From positions 9,982,001-10,046,000 of the forward strand of contig NZ_CP108513.1 in the NCBI RefSeq assembly GCF_035989285.1: DNA of 64,000 bases, written 5' to 3'. This DNA comes from Streptomyces sp. NBC_01235 (lineage in GTDB: Bacteria; Actinomycetota; Actinomycetes; Streptomycetales; Streptomycetaceae). This document shows positions 38,060 to 48,400 of the stretch, piece by piece. Both the position numbers and the translations under genes were made by a program. Below the pieces are notes generated by a model. The model was not told where the DNA came from. It saw nothing but the letters and a program-made list of their open reading frames with translations, and made no database searches. Every line of letters begins with the position of its first letter. Position 1 is the stretch's first letter.

Positions 38060-39144
38060 GGGGTCACCACCGCCGGCGCGTGGTGCCCCGTATCCGCCGC
38101 GAGGGCACCCAGCCGCTCGGAGAGGCCCGCGTGACCGAGCACGTCCCGGTTGACGACGAAGCGCGGCAGCCGGCCGATTGCCACGTCAAGGACGGCCCGG
38201 ACCGCGCTCCCGCCGTTCCCCGCGGACATCTCGTCGGTCCAGGCGATGCTGTGCGGACTGAGGACGACGTTGTCCATGCCGAGCAGAGGGTTGTCGGCGC
38301 CGGGAGGCTCGGACTCGAAGACGTCCAGTCCGGCGCCGCGGATGCGGCCGGCGCGCAGCGCGTCGATCAGCGCCGCCTCGTCCACGATCGGCCCGCGGGC
38401 GACGTTGACAAGCACGCCCGAGGGCTTCATCAGGGACAGTCGCCGGGCGTCCACGAGGTGATGGGTCTCCTCGGTCAGCACGCACATCACGATCACCGCG
38501 TCGGCCTCGGCCATCACCGTGTCGGCGTCGGCGAGACGCACGCCGAGTTCCCGGGCGGTTTCCTCCGGGCAGTAGGGGTCGTAGGCGATGACCTCGGTGT
38601 CGAACGGTCGCAGCAGCCCGACCAGGTCACGGGCGGTGTTGCCGAGCCCGAGCAGTCCGACCTTGCGGCCGGTGAGCCCGAGCCCCATCCACTGCTCCCT
38701 CTCGGACCAGCGTCCCTGACGTACCAGCCGGTCCTTGGCGGTGACGTTGTGCAGGACGGCCAGCAGCATGGTGAGGGCGGCGGTGGAGACGGGGCGTCGG
38801 GCGCCGTCCGGGGTGATGGTGACCAGGGCGCCGTGGCGCGTGCAGGCGTCGAGGTCGACGGCGTCGTAGCCGACACCGAAGCGGGCGAAGAGAAGCGGGG
38901 GCCGGGTGACGCCGTCGAAGGTGCGGGCGGTGACGGCGGGGGCGGCGAACAGGACGGCGTCCAGGCCGGCGATGTCCGGGGCGAGGAGTTCGTCGGTGTC
39001 ACGCGGGAGGTAGTGCCAGCTGATTCCGGCGGCGTCCAGCTCGCTGAGCCGGATGTCGCCCCATACGTTGTTCCCGTCCGCGTCGAGGAAGTCGCGGCTG
39101 ACCCCGACGGTGAACCGGCCGTCGGCCGGCTGGAAGTTCCTCAT
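38056..39144 (-). CDS. D-2-hydroxyacid dehydrogenase (phosphoglycerate dehydrogenase-like)
   Basis: 362 aa. Rossmann motif VGLLGLGNTARDLVGLLRPF; catalytic Arg in NVARGPIVDEAALIDAL, Glu in FESEPPGADNPL, His in LSPHSIAWTDEM. About 50 N-terminal residues (SRDFLDADGNNVWGDIRLSE) extend the usual substrate domain. ATG overlaps the cyclase stop (TGATG) and its stop overlaps the next GTG. Second D-2-hydroxyacid dehydrogenase of the locus; likely acts on a keto-aldonate (inference). Confidence 0.87.
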   Translation of the reverse strand: MRNFQPADGRFTVGVSRDFLDADGNNVWGDIRLSELDAAGISWHYLPRDTDELLAPDIAGLDAVLFAAPAVTARTFDGVTRPPLLFARFGVGYDAVDLDACTRHGALVTITPDGARRPVSTAALTMLLAVLHNVTAKDRLVRQGRWSEREQWMGLGLTGRKVGLLGLGNTARDLVGLLRPFDTEVIAYDPYCPEETARELGVRLADADTVMAEADAVIVMCVLTEETHHLVDARRLSLMKPSGVLVNVARGPIVDEAALIDALRAGRIRGAGLDVFESEPPGADNPLLGMDNVVLSPHSIAWTDEMSAGNGGSAVRAVLDVAIGRLPRFVVNRDVLGHAGLSERLGALAADTGHHAPAVVTP

Positions 39145-40106
39145 CACAGCACCGCGACCGGGTTGACGGGCGAGCCCGTGCCACCGGGAACGTTCAGCGG
39201 TGCCACGACGAGCAGGAACTCGTAGCGGCCTTCTGTCGCGCAGGCGGTGGACAACGCCTCCAGGTCGAGATTGTCCAGCAGCGGTACGCCCATGGCGGTG
39301 ATGGCGAGGGCGTGCACGGGCGAGTGGAGTCCGTCGACGGGGGAGGGCCGTACGTCGCTGTCGCCGTCGCCGCCGAGCAGGGAGATCCCGCGCTCGGCGA
39401 GAAGGGGAACGGCGTCGACATGGAAGCCGGCGCTGGCGTTGTCGGGGTTCCAGGCGCCGAGCTCGGCGCGGCGGCGGAAGTGACCGGAGCGCAGCAGCAC
39501 CGCGTCGCCCTCGGCGATGGTCACGCCGAGCGCCTTCTCCGCGGCGACGACGTCCTCGGCGTGCACGGCGGTGCCGGGCTCGAGCCAGTCGGTGCCGAGG
39601 ACGGCGGGCAGATCGATCAGAACGCCCTTGGTGATGAGGGGACCGAGGGCGGAGACGGCGCCGAAGTGGGCGCCGGCGGCGTCGACGACCTCGCGGGCGG
39701 TGTGACCGTCGTAGAGCTGACCGCGATAGGCGATGTGGGAGAGCGCGTCGAGGTGGCTGACGCCCTTGCCGTGGTAGTCGACGGCGATGAAGTCCTTGTG
39801 GCAGGAGGGCTCCGGGGCCTCGACGTCGCCGAGGTCGGACATGTAGTGCAGAGCGGGCTTGCCGTTGTCGGGGCCGGGCACCGTGTTCCAGGGCAGGGCC
39901 ATGGGGACGGTGGTGCCGCTGCGGACGAGGGCGGTGGCACGCTGGACGTGGGCGGGGGTGACCCGGTTCCACGCGCCGCGGTCGGCGGGGGTCCAGCGGC
40001 CCCATGTCCGTACGGCGTCGAAGAGGGAGTCGAACTCCTCGCGCGACAGGCGAGGGCCGTTGTCGGGAAGGGGAGGAGACGGGGAAGGGGTTGGGCTGCT
40101 GGTCAT
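39144..40106 (-). CDS. Cyclase-family metal-dependent hydrolase (kynurenine formamidase fold)
   Basis: 320 aa. The metal-binding family motif HxGxxHxDxxxH appears as YHGKGVSHLDALSHI; a further conserved His is in LRSGHFRRR and another acidic region in HVDAVPLLAERGISLLGGDG. Members hydrolyse amides, esters or lactones, including kynurenine formamide and isatin. In this sugar-acid operon a lactonase-like activity on an aldonolactone is possible but unproved. ATG at 40106 fits the family start; upstream frame lies over the IclR promoter. First gene of the operon 40106-36217. Confidence 0.82.
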   Translation of the reverse strand: MTSSPTPSPSPPLPDNGPRLSREEFDSLFDAVRTWGRWTPADRGAWNRVTPAHVQRATALVRSGTTVPMALPWNTVPGPDNGKPALHYMSDLGDVEAPEPSCHKDFIAVDYHGKGVSHLDALSHIAYRGQLYDGHTAREVVDAAGAHFGAVSALGPLITKGVLIDLPAVLGTDWLEPGTAVHAEDVVAAEKALGVTIAEGDAVLLRSGHFRRRAELGAWNPDNASAGFHVDAVPLLAERGISLLGGDGDSDVRPSPVDGLHSPVHALAITAMGVPLLDNLDLEALSTACATEGRYEFLLVVAPLNVPGGTGSPVNPVAVL

Positions 40107-40216
40107 GAGCTGCTCAGCGCTCCAAGGCTCGGAGGGTGTCGTCGGCCGGCCCGGAAGGCACGCTACGGTCGGGAGTCTCGGCGAATCTCGATGGCAAAGC
40201 GCGCGGCGACGGCATT

Positions 40217-40261
40217 GTCGTTCGGTGACAGACGAGGGACAATAACAACATGCTGAACGAC
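40217..40261. promoter_or_regulatory. Divergent promoter/operator region between cyclase operon and iclR gene
   Basis: GTCGTTC (40217-40223) and GAACGAC (40255-40261) form an inverted repeat around an A-rich stretch (GACAATAACAACATGCTG). ATGCTG at 40250 is the same half-site seen near the gluconokinase and ABC genes. A likely binding site for the adjacent IclR regulator. Confidence 0.5.
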
Positions 40262-40287
40262 GTACAGAATGATGGGTGGAAACGACG

Positions 40288-41082
40288 GTGAGCGCAAGCG
40301 ACCCGGGAAGCCTCGTCCCGGCGGTGACCCGAGCGGTGGCGATCCTCGACGTGCTCGGCGAGGCGGAGGGCCGACCCCTGTCGGTGAGTGACATCGCGCG
40401 TGCCCTGGGGCTGCCGAAGTCCTCGACGGGGAACCTCTGCGCCTCCCTGGAGGCGGCGGGCATGATCACGCGCAACGGCACGGGCTTCGGCCTCGGGCGC
40501 AAGCTGGTGGAACTCGGCGGCCGCTATCTGTCCACGGTCGACCAGTTGCGCGACTTCTACGAGCTGTGCCGGCGCAGTGCGCACATCTCGCGCGAGACCG
40601 CCCGGGTGGCCGTCCTGGACGGCCTGGACGTGCTCTACCTGGCCCGATACGACGGCACTCAGCCGCTGCGGCTCACCGCCAACATCGGTGACCGCTTTCC
40701 CGCGAACTGCACGGCGACCGGGAAGGCCATCCTGTCGACTCTGGATCCGGCGGTGGCGGAGGACCGACTGCGCGGTCGCACACTGCCCGCGCTCAGCGGG
40801 CGGTCCATCACCTCGGTGCCGGCGCTGCTGGAAGACCTGGCGGCGACCCGTGAGCGTGGCTACGCGATCGACGACGAGGAGGCCACGGCGGGCGTCCTGT
40901 GCCTGTCCGTGCCGGTCACCGGATTCCGTACCGACTCGGCCCCCTTCGCGATCAGCGTCACCGTGCTCAAGGCGCGACTCGACGACGAGTTCCGCGGCGC
41001 GCTGCTGAAGGATCTGCGCGCCATCGCGGCAGGGCTGGAGAACCCCATGCTTCCGCAAGGACGGTCCGCGGGCGGCGCATGA
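40288..41082 (+). CDS. IclR family transcriptional regulator
   Basis: 264 aa. N-terminal winged HTH: AVTRAVAILDVLGEAEGRPL, VSDIARALGLPKSSTGNLCA, RNGTGFGLGRKLVELG. C-terminal effector-binding domain with TARVAVLDGLDVLYLARYDG, the conserved PANCTATGKAILSTL and ERGYAIDDEEATAGVLCLSV. GTG 40288 has GGTGGA seven nt upstream; a GTG four codons earlier (40276) is possible. Divergent from the cyclase/dehydrogenase operon and followed by a strong terminator, so it is its likely regulator, probably responding to a sugar acid. Confidence 0.92.
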   Translation: MSASDPGSLVPAVTRAVAILDVLGEAEGRPLSVSDIARALGLPKSSTGNLCASLEAAGMITRNGTGFGLGRKLVELGGRYLSTVDQLRDFYELCRRSAHISRETARVAVLDGLDVLYLARYDGTQPLRLTANIGDRFPANCTATGKAILSTLDPAVAEDRLRGRTLPALSGRSITSVPALLEDLAATRERGYAIDDEEATAGVLCLSVPVTGFRTDSAPFAISVTVLKARLDDEFRGALLKDLRAIAAGLENPMLPQGRSAGGA

Positions 41083-41131
41083 GGTGACGTGGGCGCCCCG
41101 GCCGGACAGGGGGCTGCGGGTGATCGCTGCA

Positions 41132-41168
41132 ACGGCGGCCGTACGGAACTTCTCCGTACGGCCGCCGT
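41132..41168 (+). terminator. Strong terminator after the iclR gene
   Basis: Perfect 16-bp stem (ACGGCGGCCGTACGGA and its complement) with a 5-nt loop ACTTC, 50 nt past the iclR stop. Isolates the downstream ABC operon. Confidence 0.85.
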
Positions 41169-41199
41169 AACTTTGGAGCAACATATGTCGACGGGAGTA

Positions 41200-41229
41200 T
41201 TGACCAGCATGCTGTGATGAGTTCAGGAT
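41200..41229 (+). promoter_or_regulatory. Candidate promoter of the ABC transporter operon
   Basis: TTGACC (41200-41205), an 18-nt spacer, then CAGGAT (41224-41229). ATGCTGT, shared with other regulatory regions of the locus, lies in the spacer (41209-41215) inside the palindrome AGCATGCT. Confidence 0.4.
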
Positions 41230-41282
41230 TCTGGTCGAGCCGATGGATCGGTCCTCGGCCTGCAGATCCCCCGGAGAAGTCC

Positions 41283-42851
41283 GTGAACGACGCTCCCGAC
41301 GACACAGCCCCCAGTTCTCCGTCGCCCGACGGGCACGCGGCCTCCCGCCCCCTGGTGACGATCCGCGGACTGCGCAAGCGGTTCGGCGGCACCCTCGCCC
41401 TCGCCGATGTGGACCTCGACATCCAGGCAGGCAGTGTTCTCGCCCTGTTGGGACACAATGGTGCCGGAAAATCTACACTTATCAAGATCCTTGCCGGCGT
41501 CTATCGCGCCGACGAAGGCCAGGTCACCGTCGCCGGTCACCCGCTCGGCTCCGGCGCCGCGTCCACCGAGATGTCCTTCATCCACCAGGACCTGGGCCTG
41601 GTGGAGTGGATGACGGTGGCCGAGAACGTCGCTCTGGGCACCGGCTACCCCCGCCGCGCCGGGCTCGTGTCCTGGCGGCAGGTGCGCCGGCGCTGTACCG
41701 AGGCCCTGGAGATAGTCGCCGGTCACCTCGACCCGGACGCGGCCGTCGCCGACCTCACCCGCGCCGAACGCTCCCTCGTCGCCATCGCCCGCGCACTGGC
41801 CACCCGCGCCCGCCTCATCGTCCTCGACGAACCGACGGCCAGCCTCCCCGCCGCGGACTGCGCGCGGCTCTTCGACGTCCTGCACACCCTGCGCGACCGC
41901 GGTCACGCCATCGTCTACGTCAGCCACCGCCTCGACGAGGTCTACCAGGTGGCCGACCGCTTCGCCGTCCTGCGCGACGGCCACCTCATCAGCCAGGGCA
42001 TCCTCGCCGACCACGGCCCCGACCGGATCGTGCACGACATCGTCGGGCACGAGCCGGAGAGCCACCGCCCGTCTGCTTCCCGGAACACGGGCGCCCCCGC
42101 CTCCACCGTGCTGCGCCTGACGGGCGTCACCGCCGAGGGCACCGGTCCCGTCGAGCTGGAACTGCGCGCCGGGGAAGTCCTCGGCATGGTCGGTCTCACC
42201 GGAGCCGGCCACATGGATCTGGGCCGCGCTCTCGCCGGAGCCCGGCCCCTCACCGGCGGCGAGGTCCTGCTCGACGGCAGGCCGTACCACCCCCACTCGG
42301 TCGCCGCGGCCGTCGACGCGGGCATCGGCTTCGTCACCAGCAACCGCCAGGAGGAGGGCTGCGCCCTCGAACTCACCGTGCGGGAGAACTTCCTGGCCAA
42401 CCCCCGCGCAGACGCCCGCGCCCCCTGGCGCTGGATCAGCCCGGGGCGGGAACGCGCCGAGGCCAGGTCGCTCGTCGAGCGGTTCGGCGTGCGCCCCGCC
42501 GACTCCGAGGCGCCGATCGCCACACTCTCCGGCGGCAACCAGCAGAAGATCATGATCGGCCGCTGGCTACGCCTGAGCCGCCGCGTGGTGATCCTCGAGG
42601 AGCCGACCGCCGGCGTCGACGTCGGCGCCAAGGCCGAGATCTACCGGCTCCTGGACGACGCCCTTGCCGAAGGGCTCGCCGTCCTGCTCATATCCACCGA
42701 CTTCGAGGAGGTCGCTGACGTCTGCCACCGCGCCCTGGTCTTCGTCCGAGGCGGCGTCACGGCGGAACTGTCCGGCGAAGCCCTCACCGTCACCGAACTC
42801 ACCCATGCCGCGTCGGCCATGCCGGCGCTGACCGGAACGGGCAACCACTGA
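41283..42851 (+). CDS. Sugar ABC transporter ATP-binding protein (RbsA/XylG type)
   Basis: 522 aa with two fused ATPase domains. First domain: Walker A GHNGAGKST, signature-like DLTRAERSLVAIARALA, Walker B LIVLDEPTA. Second: degenerate Walker A GLTGAGHMDLG, signature LSGGNQQKIMIG, VVILEEPTAGVDVG. This asymmetry is normal for monosaccharide importers. The start GTG 41283 has GGAGAAG three nt upstream; 23 further in-frame codons lie before it. Codons around the first Walker A (41427-41510) are unusually A/T-ending compared with the rest of the gene. TGATG overlap with the permease. Confidence 0.93.
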   Translation: MNDAPDDTAPSSPSPDGHAASRPLVTIRGLRKRFGGTLALADVDLDIQAGSVLALLGHNGAGKSTLIKILAGVYRADEGQVTVAGHPLGSGAASTEMSFIHQDLGLVEWMTVAENVALGTGYPRRAGLVSWRQVRRRCTEALEIVAGHLDPDAAVADLTRAERSLVAIARALATRARLIVLDEPTASLPAADCARLFDVLHTLRDRGHAIVYVSHRLDEVYQVADRFAVLRDGHLISQGILADHGPDRIVHDIVGHEPESHRPSASRNTGAPASTVLRLTGVTAEGTGPVELELRAGEVLGMVGLTGAGHMDLGRALAGARPLTGGEVLLDGRPYHPHSVAAAVDAGIGFVTSNRQEEGCALELTVRENFLANPRADARAPWRWISPGRERAEARSLVERFGVRPADSEAPIATLSGGNQQKIMIGRWLRLSRRVVILEEPTAGVDVGAKAEIYRLLDDALAEGLAVLLISTDFEEVADVCHRALVFVRGGVTAELSGEALTVTELTHAASAMPALTGTGNH

Positions 42852-44062
42852 TGGCCACCGAGACCCATTTCTCCCGCCGAGCCCAGCGGTCCACGACCGG
42901 TGTCGACGACAAAGCGCCCAAGCGTGGGCGTACGACCGGCACCACTCCGACCGGACCGTCCCGCGGCAGGGGCGGCGGCCGTCTGCGCGGTCACCTCATC
43001 GGCACCTACGGCCTGCTCACCCTCACCGTCCTGCTCTTCCTCGTCTTCTCCCTCGCCCTGCCGGACACCTTCCCGACCCTCGACAACATCTCGTCGATCC
43101 TGTCCAACCAGTCGATCCCGGCCATGCTCGCCCTCGGCGCGATGATCCCCATCGTCACCGGCAAGTTCGACCTCTCCGTCGGCTACGGCCTCGGCCTCGC
43201 CCACGTGTTGACGATGCAGCTCATCGTCAACAACGGCTGGCCCTGGCCCATGGCCTGCCTCGTCGTCATCGTCGGCGGCGGCGTCATAGGCGTGTTCAAC
43301 GGACTGCTCGTCGAGTTCGCCAAGATCGACTCGTTCATCGCCACCCTCGGCACCGGCAGCGTGTTGTACGCCTGCACCGGATGGATCACCGACGGCGCGC
43401 GCATCGTCCCCGGCCCGACCGGACTGCCCCCGGCCTTCACGGACCTGTACGACTCGAAGTTCCTCGGCCTGCCCGTACCCGCCTTCTACGTCCTCGGCCT
43501 CGCCGTCGTCCTCTGGCTGCTGCTGGAACGCCTGCCGCTCGGCCGCTACCTGTACGTCATCGGCTCCAACGCCCGCGCCGCGGACCTGGTCGGCATCCCC
43601 ACCCGCCGCTACGGCATCTACGCCTTCGCGGGCTCCGGGATCGTGGTCGGCTTTGCCGGGGTCCTGCTCGCCGCCCAGCAACAGATCGGCAACCCCAGCG
43701 TCGGCATGGACTACCTGCTGCCCGCCTTCGTCGGCGCGCTGCTCGGCTCCACCGCCATCAAGCCAGGGCGCGCCAACGCCGCCGGCACCGTCGTCGCCGT
43801 CGCCATCCTCGCCATCGGCCTCGCCGGCATCCAGCAGCTCGGAGCCGAGTTCTGGGCCACCTCCCTGTTCAACGGCGGCACCCTCCTCCTCGCCGTCGGC
43901 CTGGCCGGCTACTCCGCCCGCCGCCGTCTGCGCGCCGGTGCCACCGCCACTCGCACGTCGCTGTCCGAACCGTCGGCGTCCGCCGCGCCGGCCGCCTCCG
44001 TGCAGACCTCCGTCGCCGCCTCGGAATCCGCGCCCCCGCCGCCGTCCACGACAACGGACTAG
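42851..44062 (+). CDS. Sugar ABC transporter permease (RbsC/XylH type)
   Basis: 403 aa, about ten membrane helices, for example TYGLLTLTVLLFLVFSLALP, MACLVVIVGGGVIGVFNGLL, AFYVLGLAVVLWLLLERLPL. Family segment IGSNARAADLVGIPTRRYGI and GMDYLLPAFVGALLGSTAIK. About 50 polar residues precede the first helix and a Ser/Ala/Pro-rich tail follows the last. Forms the channel for the ATPase upstream and binding protein downstream. Confidence 0.93.
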   Translation: MATETHFSRRAQRSTTGVDDKAPKRGRTTGTTPTGPSRGRGGGRLRGHLIGTYGLLTLTVLLFLVFSLALPDTFPTLDNISSILSNQSIPAMLALGAMIPIVTGKFDLSVGYGLGLAHVLTMQLIVNNGWPWPMACLVVIVGGGVIGVFNGLLVEFAKIDSFIATLGTGSVLYACTGWITDGARIVPGPTGLPPAFTDLYDSKFLGLPVPAFYVLGLAVVLWLLLERLPLGRYLYVIGSNARAADLVGIPTRRYGIYAFAGSGIVVGFAGVLLAAQQQIGNPSVGMDYLLPAFVGALLGSTAIKPGRANAAGTVVAVAILAIGLAGIQQLGAEFWATSLFNGGTLLLAVGLAGYSARRRLRAGATATRTSLSEPSASAAPAASVQTSVAASESAPPPPSTTTD

Positions 44063-44173
44063 ATCCACAGAGCCGCCCCGTCACAGCCGAGGCGGCCCGT
44101 CGTCCGGACGCCATCCACCTCGATGAGCCGGCCGCCTTCCCACCCTCCCCGTACGTCAGCAAGGAGCCCGTCC

Positions 44174-45328
44174 GTGTCGTACCACCACACCCGCAAAGCA
44201 CCCCTGAGAGCTGTGGCAGCACTCGCCGTGGTCACCGCGTTCGCCGCAGGCTGCACTCGAGGTTCGGAGGCCGGCACCGCCGGCGCCGTCGCCGACACGA
44301 AGGCCGGCTGCCCCGCCGTCCTCGCCACGGCCAAGACCGCGGTCAAGGCGGCCGAGGACGTCAACGCTCCCTGGGACGGCCCGACCACCGGCCCCAAGGC
44401 GGTCCCCGGCAGGACCATCGTCTACGTCGCCCAGAGCATGACCAATCCGGGAGTCGCCGGCGCCGCCGACGGAGTCAAGGAAGCCGCCAAGGCCATCGGC
44501 TGGACCGTACGGATCATTGACGGCCAGGGCACCCCGGCCGGCATCCAGGCCGCGCTCAGCCAGGCCGTCGCCGTCAAGCCGGACGGGATCGTGCTCTCCG
44601 GCTTCGACCCCAAGTCGACCGCACAGCAGGTCGCCCAGGCCAACGCCGCCGGCATCCCGCTCATCGGCTGGCACGCCGTTGACGCCCCCGGCCCCAGCAC
44701 GGACCCCAAACTCTTCAGCAACGTCACCACCAAGGTGCAGGACGTCGCCAGGATCAGCGCCGACTGGATCATCAGCCAGTCCAACGGCCGGGCGGGCGTG
44801 GTGGTCTTCACCGACGCGTCCATACCCTTCGCCAAGGGCAAGTCGGACCTGATCGAGAAGGAGCTCGCCACCTGCTCCGACGTCAAGGTCCTGACCACGT
44901 CCAACATCCCCATCGCGGACGCCAGCAACCGCACGCCCCAGGAGGTGTCCGCGCTGCTGTCCCGCTTCGGCACCAAGTGGACCAGCTCGGTGGCCATCAA
45001 CGACCTCTACTTCGCCGACGCCGCCCCAGCACTTCGGGCAGCGGGCAAGCAGGGCAACGGAGCCCCCTTCAACATCGGCGCGGGCGACGGAGACCCGTCC
45101 GCCTTCCAGCGCGTCAACAGCAAGCAGTTCCAGTCGGCGACGGTTCCCGAGCCGCTGTCCGAGCAGGGCTGGCAGATGATCGACGAGTTCAACCGCGCCT
45201 TCGCCGACAAGCCCGCGAGCGGCTATGTCGCCCCGGTCCACATCGCCACGGCCGACAACAGCGGCGGCAAGTCCTCCTGGGACCCCAGCGGGTACCGCGA
45301 GGCGTACCGGAAGCTCTGGGGGAAGTGA
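44174..45328 (+). CDS. Sugar ABC transporter substrate-binding lipoprotein
   Basis: 384 aa. Signal sequence with basic start ([13 protein letters not shown]), hydrophobic core and lipobox-like FAAGC; Cys27 would be lipidated. The mature part is a periplasmic-binding fold of the ribose/xylose class: [82 protein letters not shown] 44174 with AAGGAG seven nt upstream. The ligand cannot be read from sequence; by context a sugar or sugar acid of the idonate/gluconate pathway. A hairpin follows it. Confidence 0.9.
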   Translation: MSYHHTRKAPLRAVAALAVVTAFAAGCTRGSEAGTAGAVADTKAGCPAVLATAKTAVKAAEDVNAPWDGPTTGPKAVPGRTIVYVAQSMTNPGVAGAADGVKEAAKAIGWTVRIIDGQGTPAGIQAALSQAVAVKPDGIVLSGFDPKSTAQQVAQANAAGIPLIGWHAVDAPGPSTDPKLFSNVTTKVQDVARISADWIISQSNGRAGVVVFTDASIPFAKGKSDLIEKELATCSDVKVLTTSNIPIADASNRTPQEVSALLSRFGTKWTSSVAINDLYFADAAPALRAAGKQGNGAPFNIGAGDGDPSAFQRVNSKQFQSATVPEPLSEQGWQMIDEFNRAFADKPASGYVAPVHIATADNSGGKSSWDPSGYREAYRKLWGK

Positions 45329-45374
45329 CCGAAGCGACCCGGGCCACACGGTCGACCTGAGCCCCACCGCAGGC

Positions 45375-45406
45375 TGCCCCTCCTGCTCTCCCCGGCGGGA
45401 GGGGCA
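45375..45406 (+). terminator. Hairpin between binding-protein and transketolase-transaldolase genes
   Basis: TGCCCCTCC and GGAGGGGCA with a 14-nt loop. Placed inside a possible operon, so it may be a partial terminator that keeps binding-protein mRNA abundant. Confidence 0.5.
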
Positions 45407-45467
45407 TCGCCGCGCCCACTCTCCCCCTCGCCGTTCCTCGTCCCCTCGCACATCCTGGAGTTCGTCC

Positions 45468-48400
45468 GTGAACCCGTCCCCGCCCGTGGACGCATCCTGC
45501 CCCACCCCCGTCGCCACCTTCGAGTGGACCGAGTCGGACCAGCGGGCCGTGGACACCGCCCGCGTCCTGGCCGCCGATGCCGTACAGAAGGTCGGCAACG
45601 GCCATCCGGGTACGGCGATGAGCCTGGCGCCTGCCGCGTACACCCTCTTCCAGAAGGTGATGCGGCACGACCCGGCGGACGCCGACTGGGTGGGCCGCGA
45701 CCGGTTCGTGCTGTCCGCGGGCCACTCGTCCCTGACCCTCTACACCCAGCTGTACCTGGCCGGCTTCGGCCTGGAGCTGGAGGACCTGAAGTCGTTCCGC
45801 ACGTGGGGTTCGAAGACGCCGGGTCACCCGGAGTACGGCCACACCACGGGCGTCGAGACGACGACCGGCCCGCTCGGCCAGGGTGTCGCCAACGCGGTGG
45901 GCATGGCGATGGCCGCCCGTTACGAGCGCGGTCTGTTCGACCCGGAGGCCCCGGCCGGCGAGTCGCCGTTCGACCACTTCGTCTACGCGATCGCCGGTGA
46001 CGGCTGTCTTCAGGAGGGCATCTCCGCGGAGGCGTCCTCGCTGGCCGGTCACCAGAAGCTCGGCAACCTGATCCTGCTGTGGGACGACAACCACATCTCG
46101 ATCGAGGGCGACACCGAGACGGCCGTCTCCGAGGACACCGCCAAGCGCTACGAGGCGTACGGCTGGCACGTGCAGCGGGTGGAGCCCAAGGAGAACGGCG
46201 ACCTCGACCCGGCCGCACTGCACGCGGCCGTCAAGGCGGCCGAGGCGGAGACCGAGCGTCCCTCCTTCATCGCGATGCGCTCGATCATCGCCTGGCCCGC
46301 CCCGCACGCGCAGAACACCGAGGCCGCGCACGGCTCCGCGCTCGGCGAGGAGGAGGTCGCCGCCACGAAGCGCGTGCTGGGTTTCGACCCGGAAGAGACG
46401 TTCGCGGTGACGGACGAGGTCCTCGCACACACCCGCGCGTTGGGGGAGCGGGGCCGGGAAGCACGTACCGCCTGGGACAAGGCAATGGCCGCATGGCGTA
46501 CCGCCAACCCTGAGCGGGCCGCCGAGTTCGACCGGATCGCCGCGGGCGAGCTGCCGGCCGGCTGGGAGGAGCAGCTCCCGGTCTTCGAGCCCGGCAAGTC
46601 CGTCGCCACGCGTGCCGCGTCCGGCAAGGTGCTCCAGTCGCTCGGCGCGGTGATCCCGGAGCTGTGGGGCGGCTCCGCCGACCTCGCGGGCTCGAACAAC
46701 ACCACGATCGACAAGACGTCGTCGTTCCTCCCGGCGGACAACCCGCTGCCGGAGGCCGACCCCTACGGGCGCACGATCCACTTCGGTATCCGCGAGCACT
46801 CCATGGCCGCGGAGATGAACGGCATCGCCCTGCACGGCAACACCCGTATCTACGGCGGCACCTTCCTGGTGTTCTCCGACTACATGCGCAACGCCGTGCG
46901 TCTGTCCGCCCTCATGCACCTGCCGGTGACGTACGTGTGGACGCACGACTCCATCGGTCTCGGCGAGGACGGCCCCACCCACCAGCCCGTCGAGCACCTC
47001 GCCTCGCTGCGCGCCATCCCCGGCCTGAACATCGTCCGTCCCGCCGACGCCAACGAGACCGCGATCGCCTGGCGCGAGATCCTCAGGCGCTGGACGAAGG
47101 TCTTCGGCAAGGGCGCCCCGCACGGTCTGGCCCTCACCCGCCAGGGCGTGCCGACGTACGAGCCCGACGAGGACGCCGCCAAGGGCGGTTACGTCCTGCT
47201 CGAGGCCTCCACGGGGACGCCCGAGGTGATCCTCATCGCCACCGGTTCCGAGGTGCACGTGGCCGTCGAGGCACGCGAGCGGCTGGAGGCCGACGGGGTG
47301 CCGACGCGAGTCGTGTCCATGCCTTGCGTCGAGTGGTTCGAGGAACAGGGCCGTGGTTACCGGGACAGCGTCCTGCCGCCGGAGGTGAGGGCACGCGTCG
47401 CGGTCGAGGCGGGCATCGGTCTCACCTGGCACAAGTACGTCGGGGACGCCGGACGTGTCGTCTCCCTGGAGCATTTCGGCGCTTCCGGTGACGCACAGGT
47501 TCTCTTCCGCGAGTTCGGTCTCACCGCCGACGCCGTGGTCGCCGCCGCCCGGGAATCCCTCCTGCCCGAGACCATCGGAGACGCGCCTGCCATGAGTGAC
47601 GAACCGCTCCAGCACCTCGCCGACGAAGGCGTGGCGATCTGGCTGGACGACCTGTCGCGCAAGCGGATCACGTCCGGCAACCTGACCCAACTCGTGGAGA
47701 AGCGGCACGTGGTGGGCGTCACCACCAACCCCACGATCTTCCAGCAGGCGATCGGCGACGGGAGCGACTACGCCGACCAGATCCACGACATGGCCTTGCG
47801 GGGGGTGACGGTCTCCGAGGCCGTCCGAATGATCACCGCGGCGGACGTCCGCGACGCCGCCGACATCCTGCGTCCGGTCTTCGAGAACACCGGCGGGCGG
47901 GACGGGTGGGTCTCCCTCGAGGTCGACCCCCGCCTCGCACACGGCACGGAAGCGACCATCGCCGAGGCCAGGCACCTCGCCTGGCTGGTGGACCGTCCGA
48001 ACACGCTCATCAAGATCCCGGCGACCAGGGCGGGTCTGCCGGCGATCACCGAGGTCATCGGCAACGGCATCAGCGTCAACGTCACGCTGATCTTCTCGCT
48101 GGAACGCCACCGCGCCGTCATGGACGCCTACCTGGCAGGCCTGGAGAAGGCCAGGGAGCGAGGATTGGACCTCTCCGAGATCCACTCGGTGGCCTCGTTC
48201 TTCGTCTCCCGCGTCGACTCCGAGATCGACAAGAGGCTGGACGCCTTGGGCACTCCGGAAGCCAAAGCGCTGCGCGGCAAGGCCGGCGTCGCCAACGCCC
48301 GCCTCGCCTACCAGGCGTATGAGGAGGTGTTCGGCTCCGCCGACGGATCGACGCCGCCCTCCGTCCGCTGGGCGGCGCTGGAGCGGCTTCATGCCAACAA

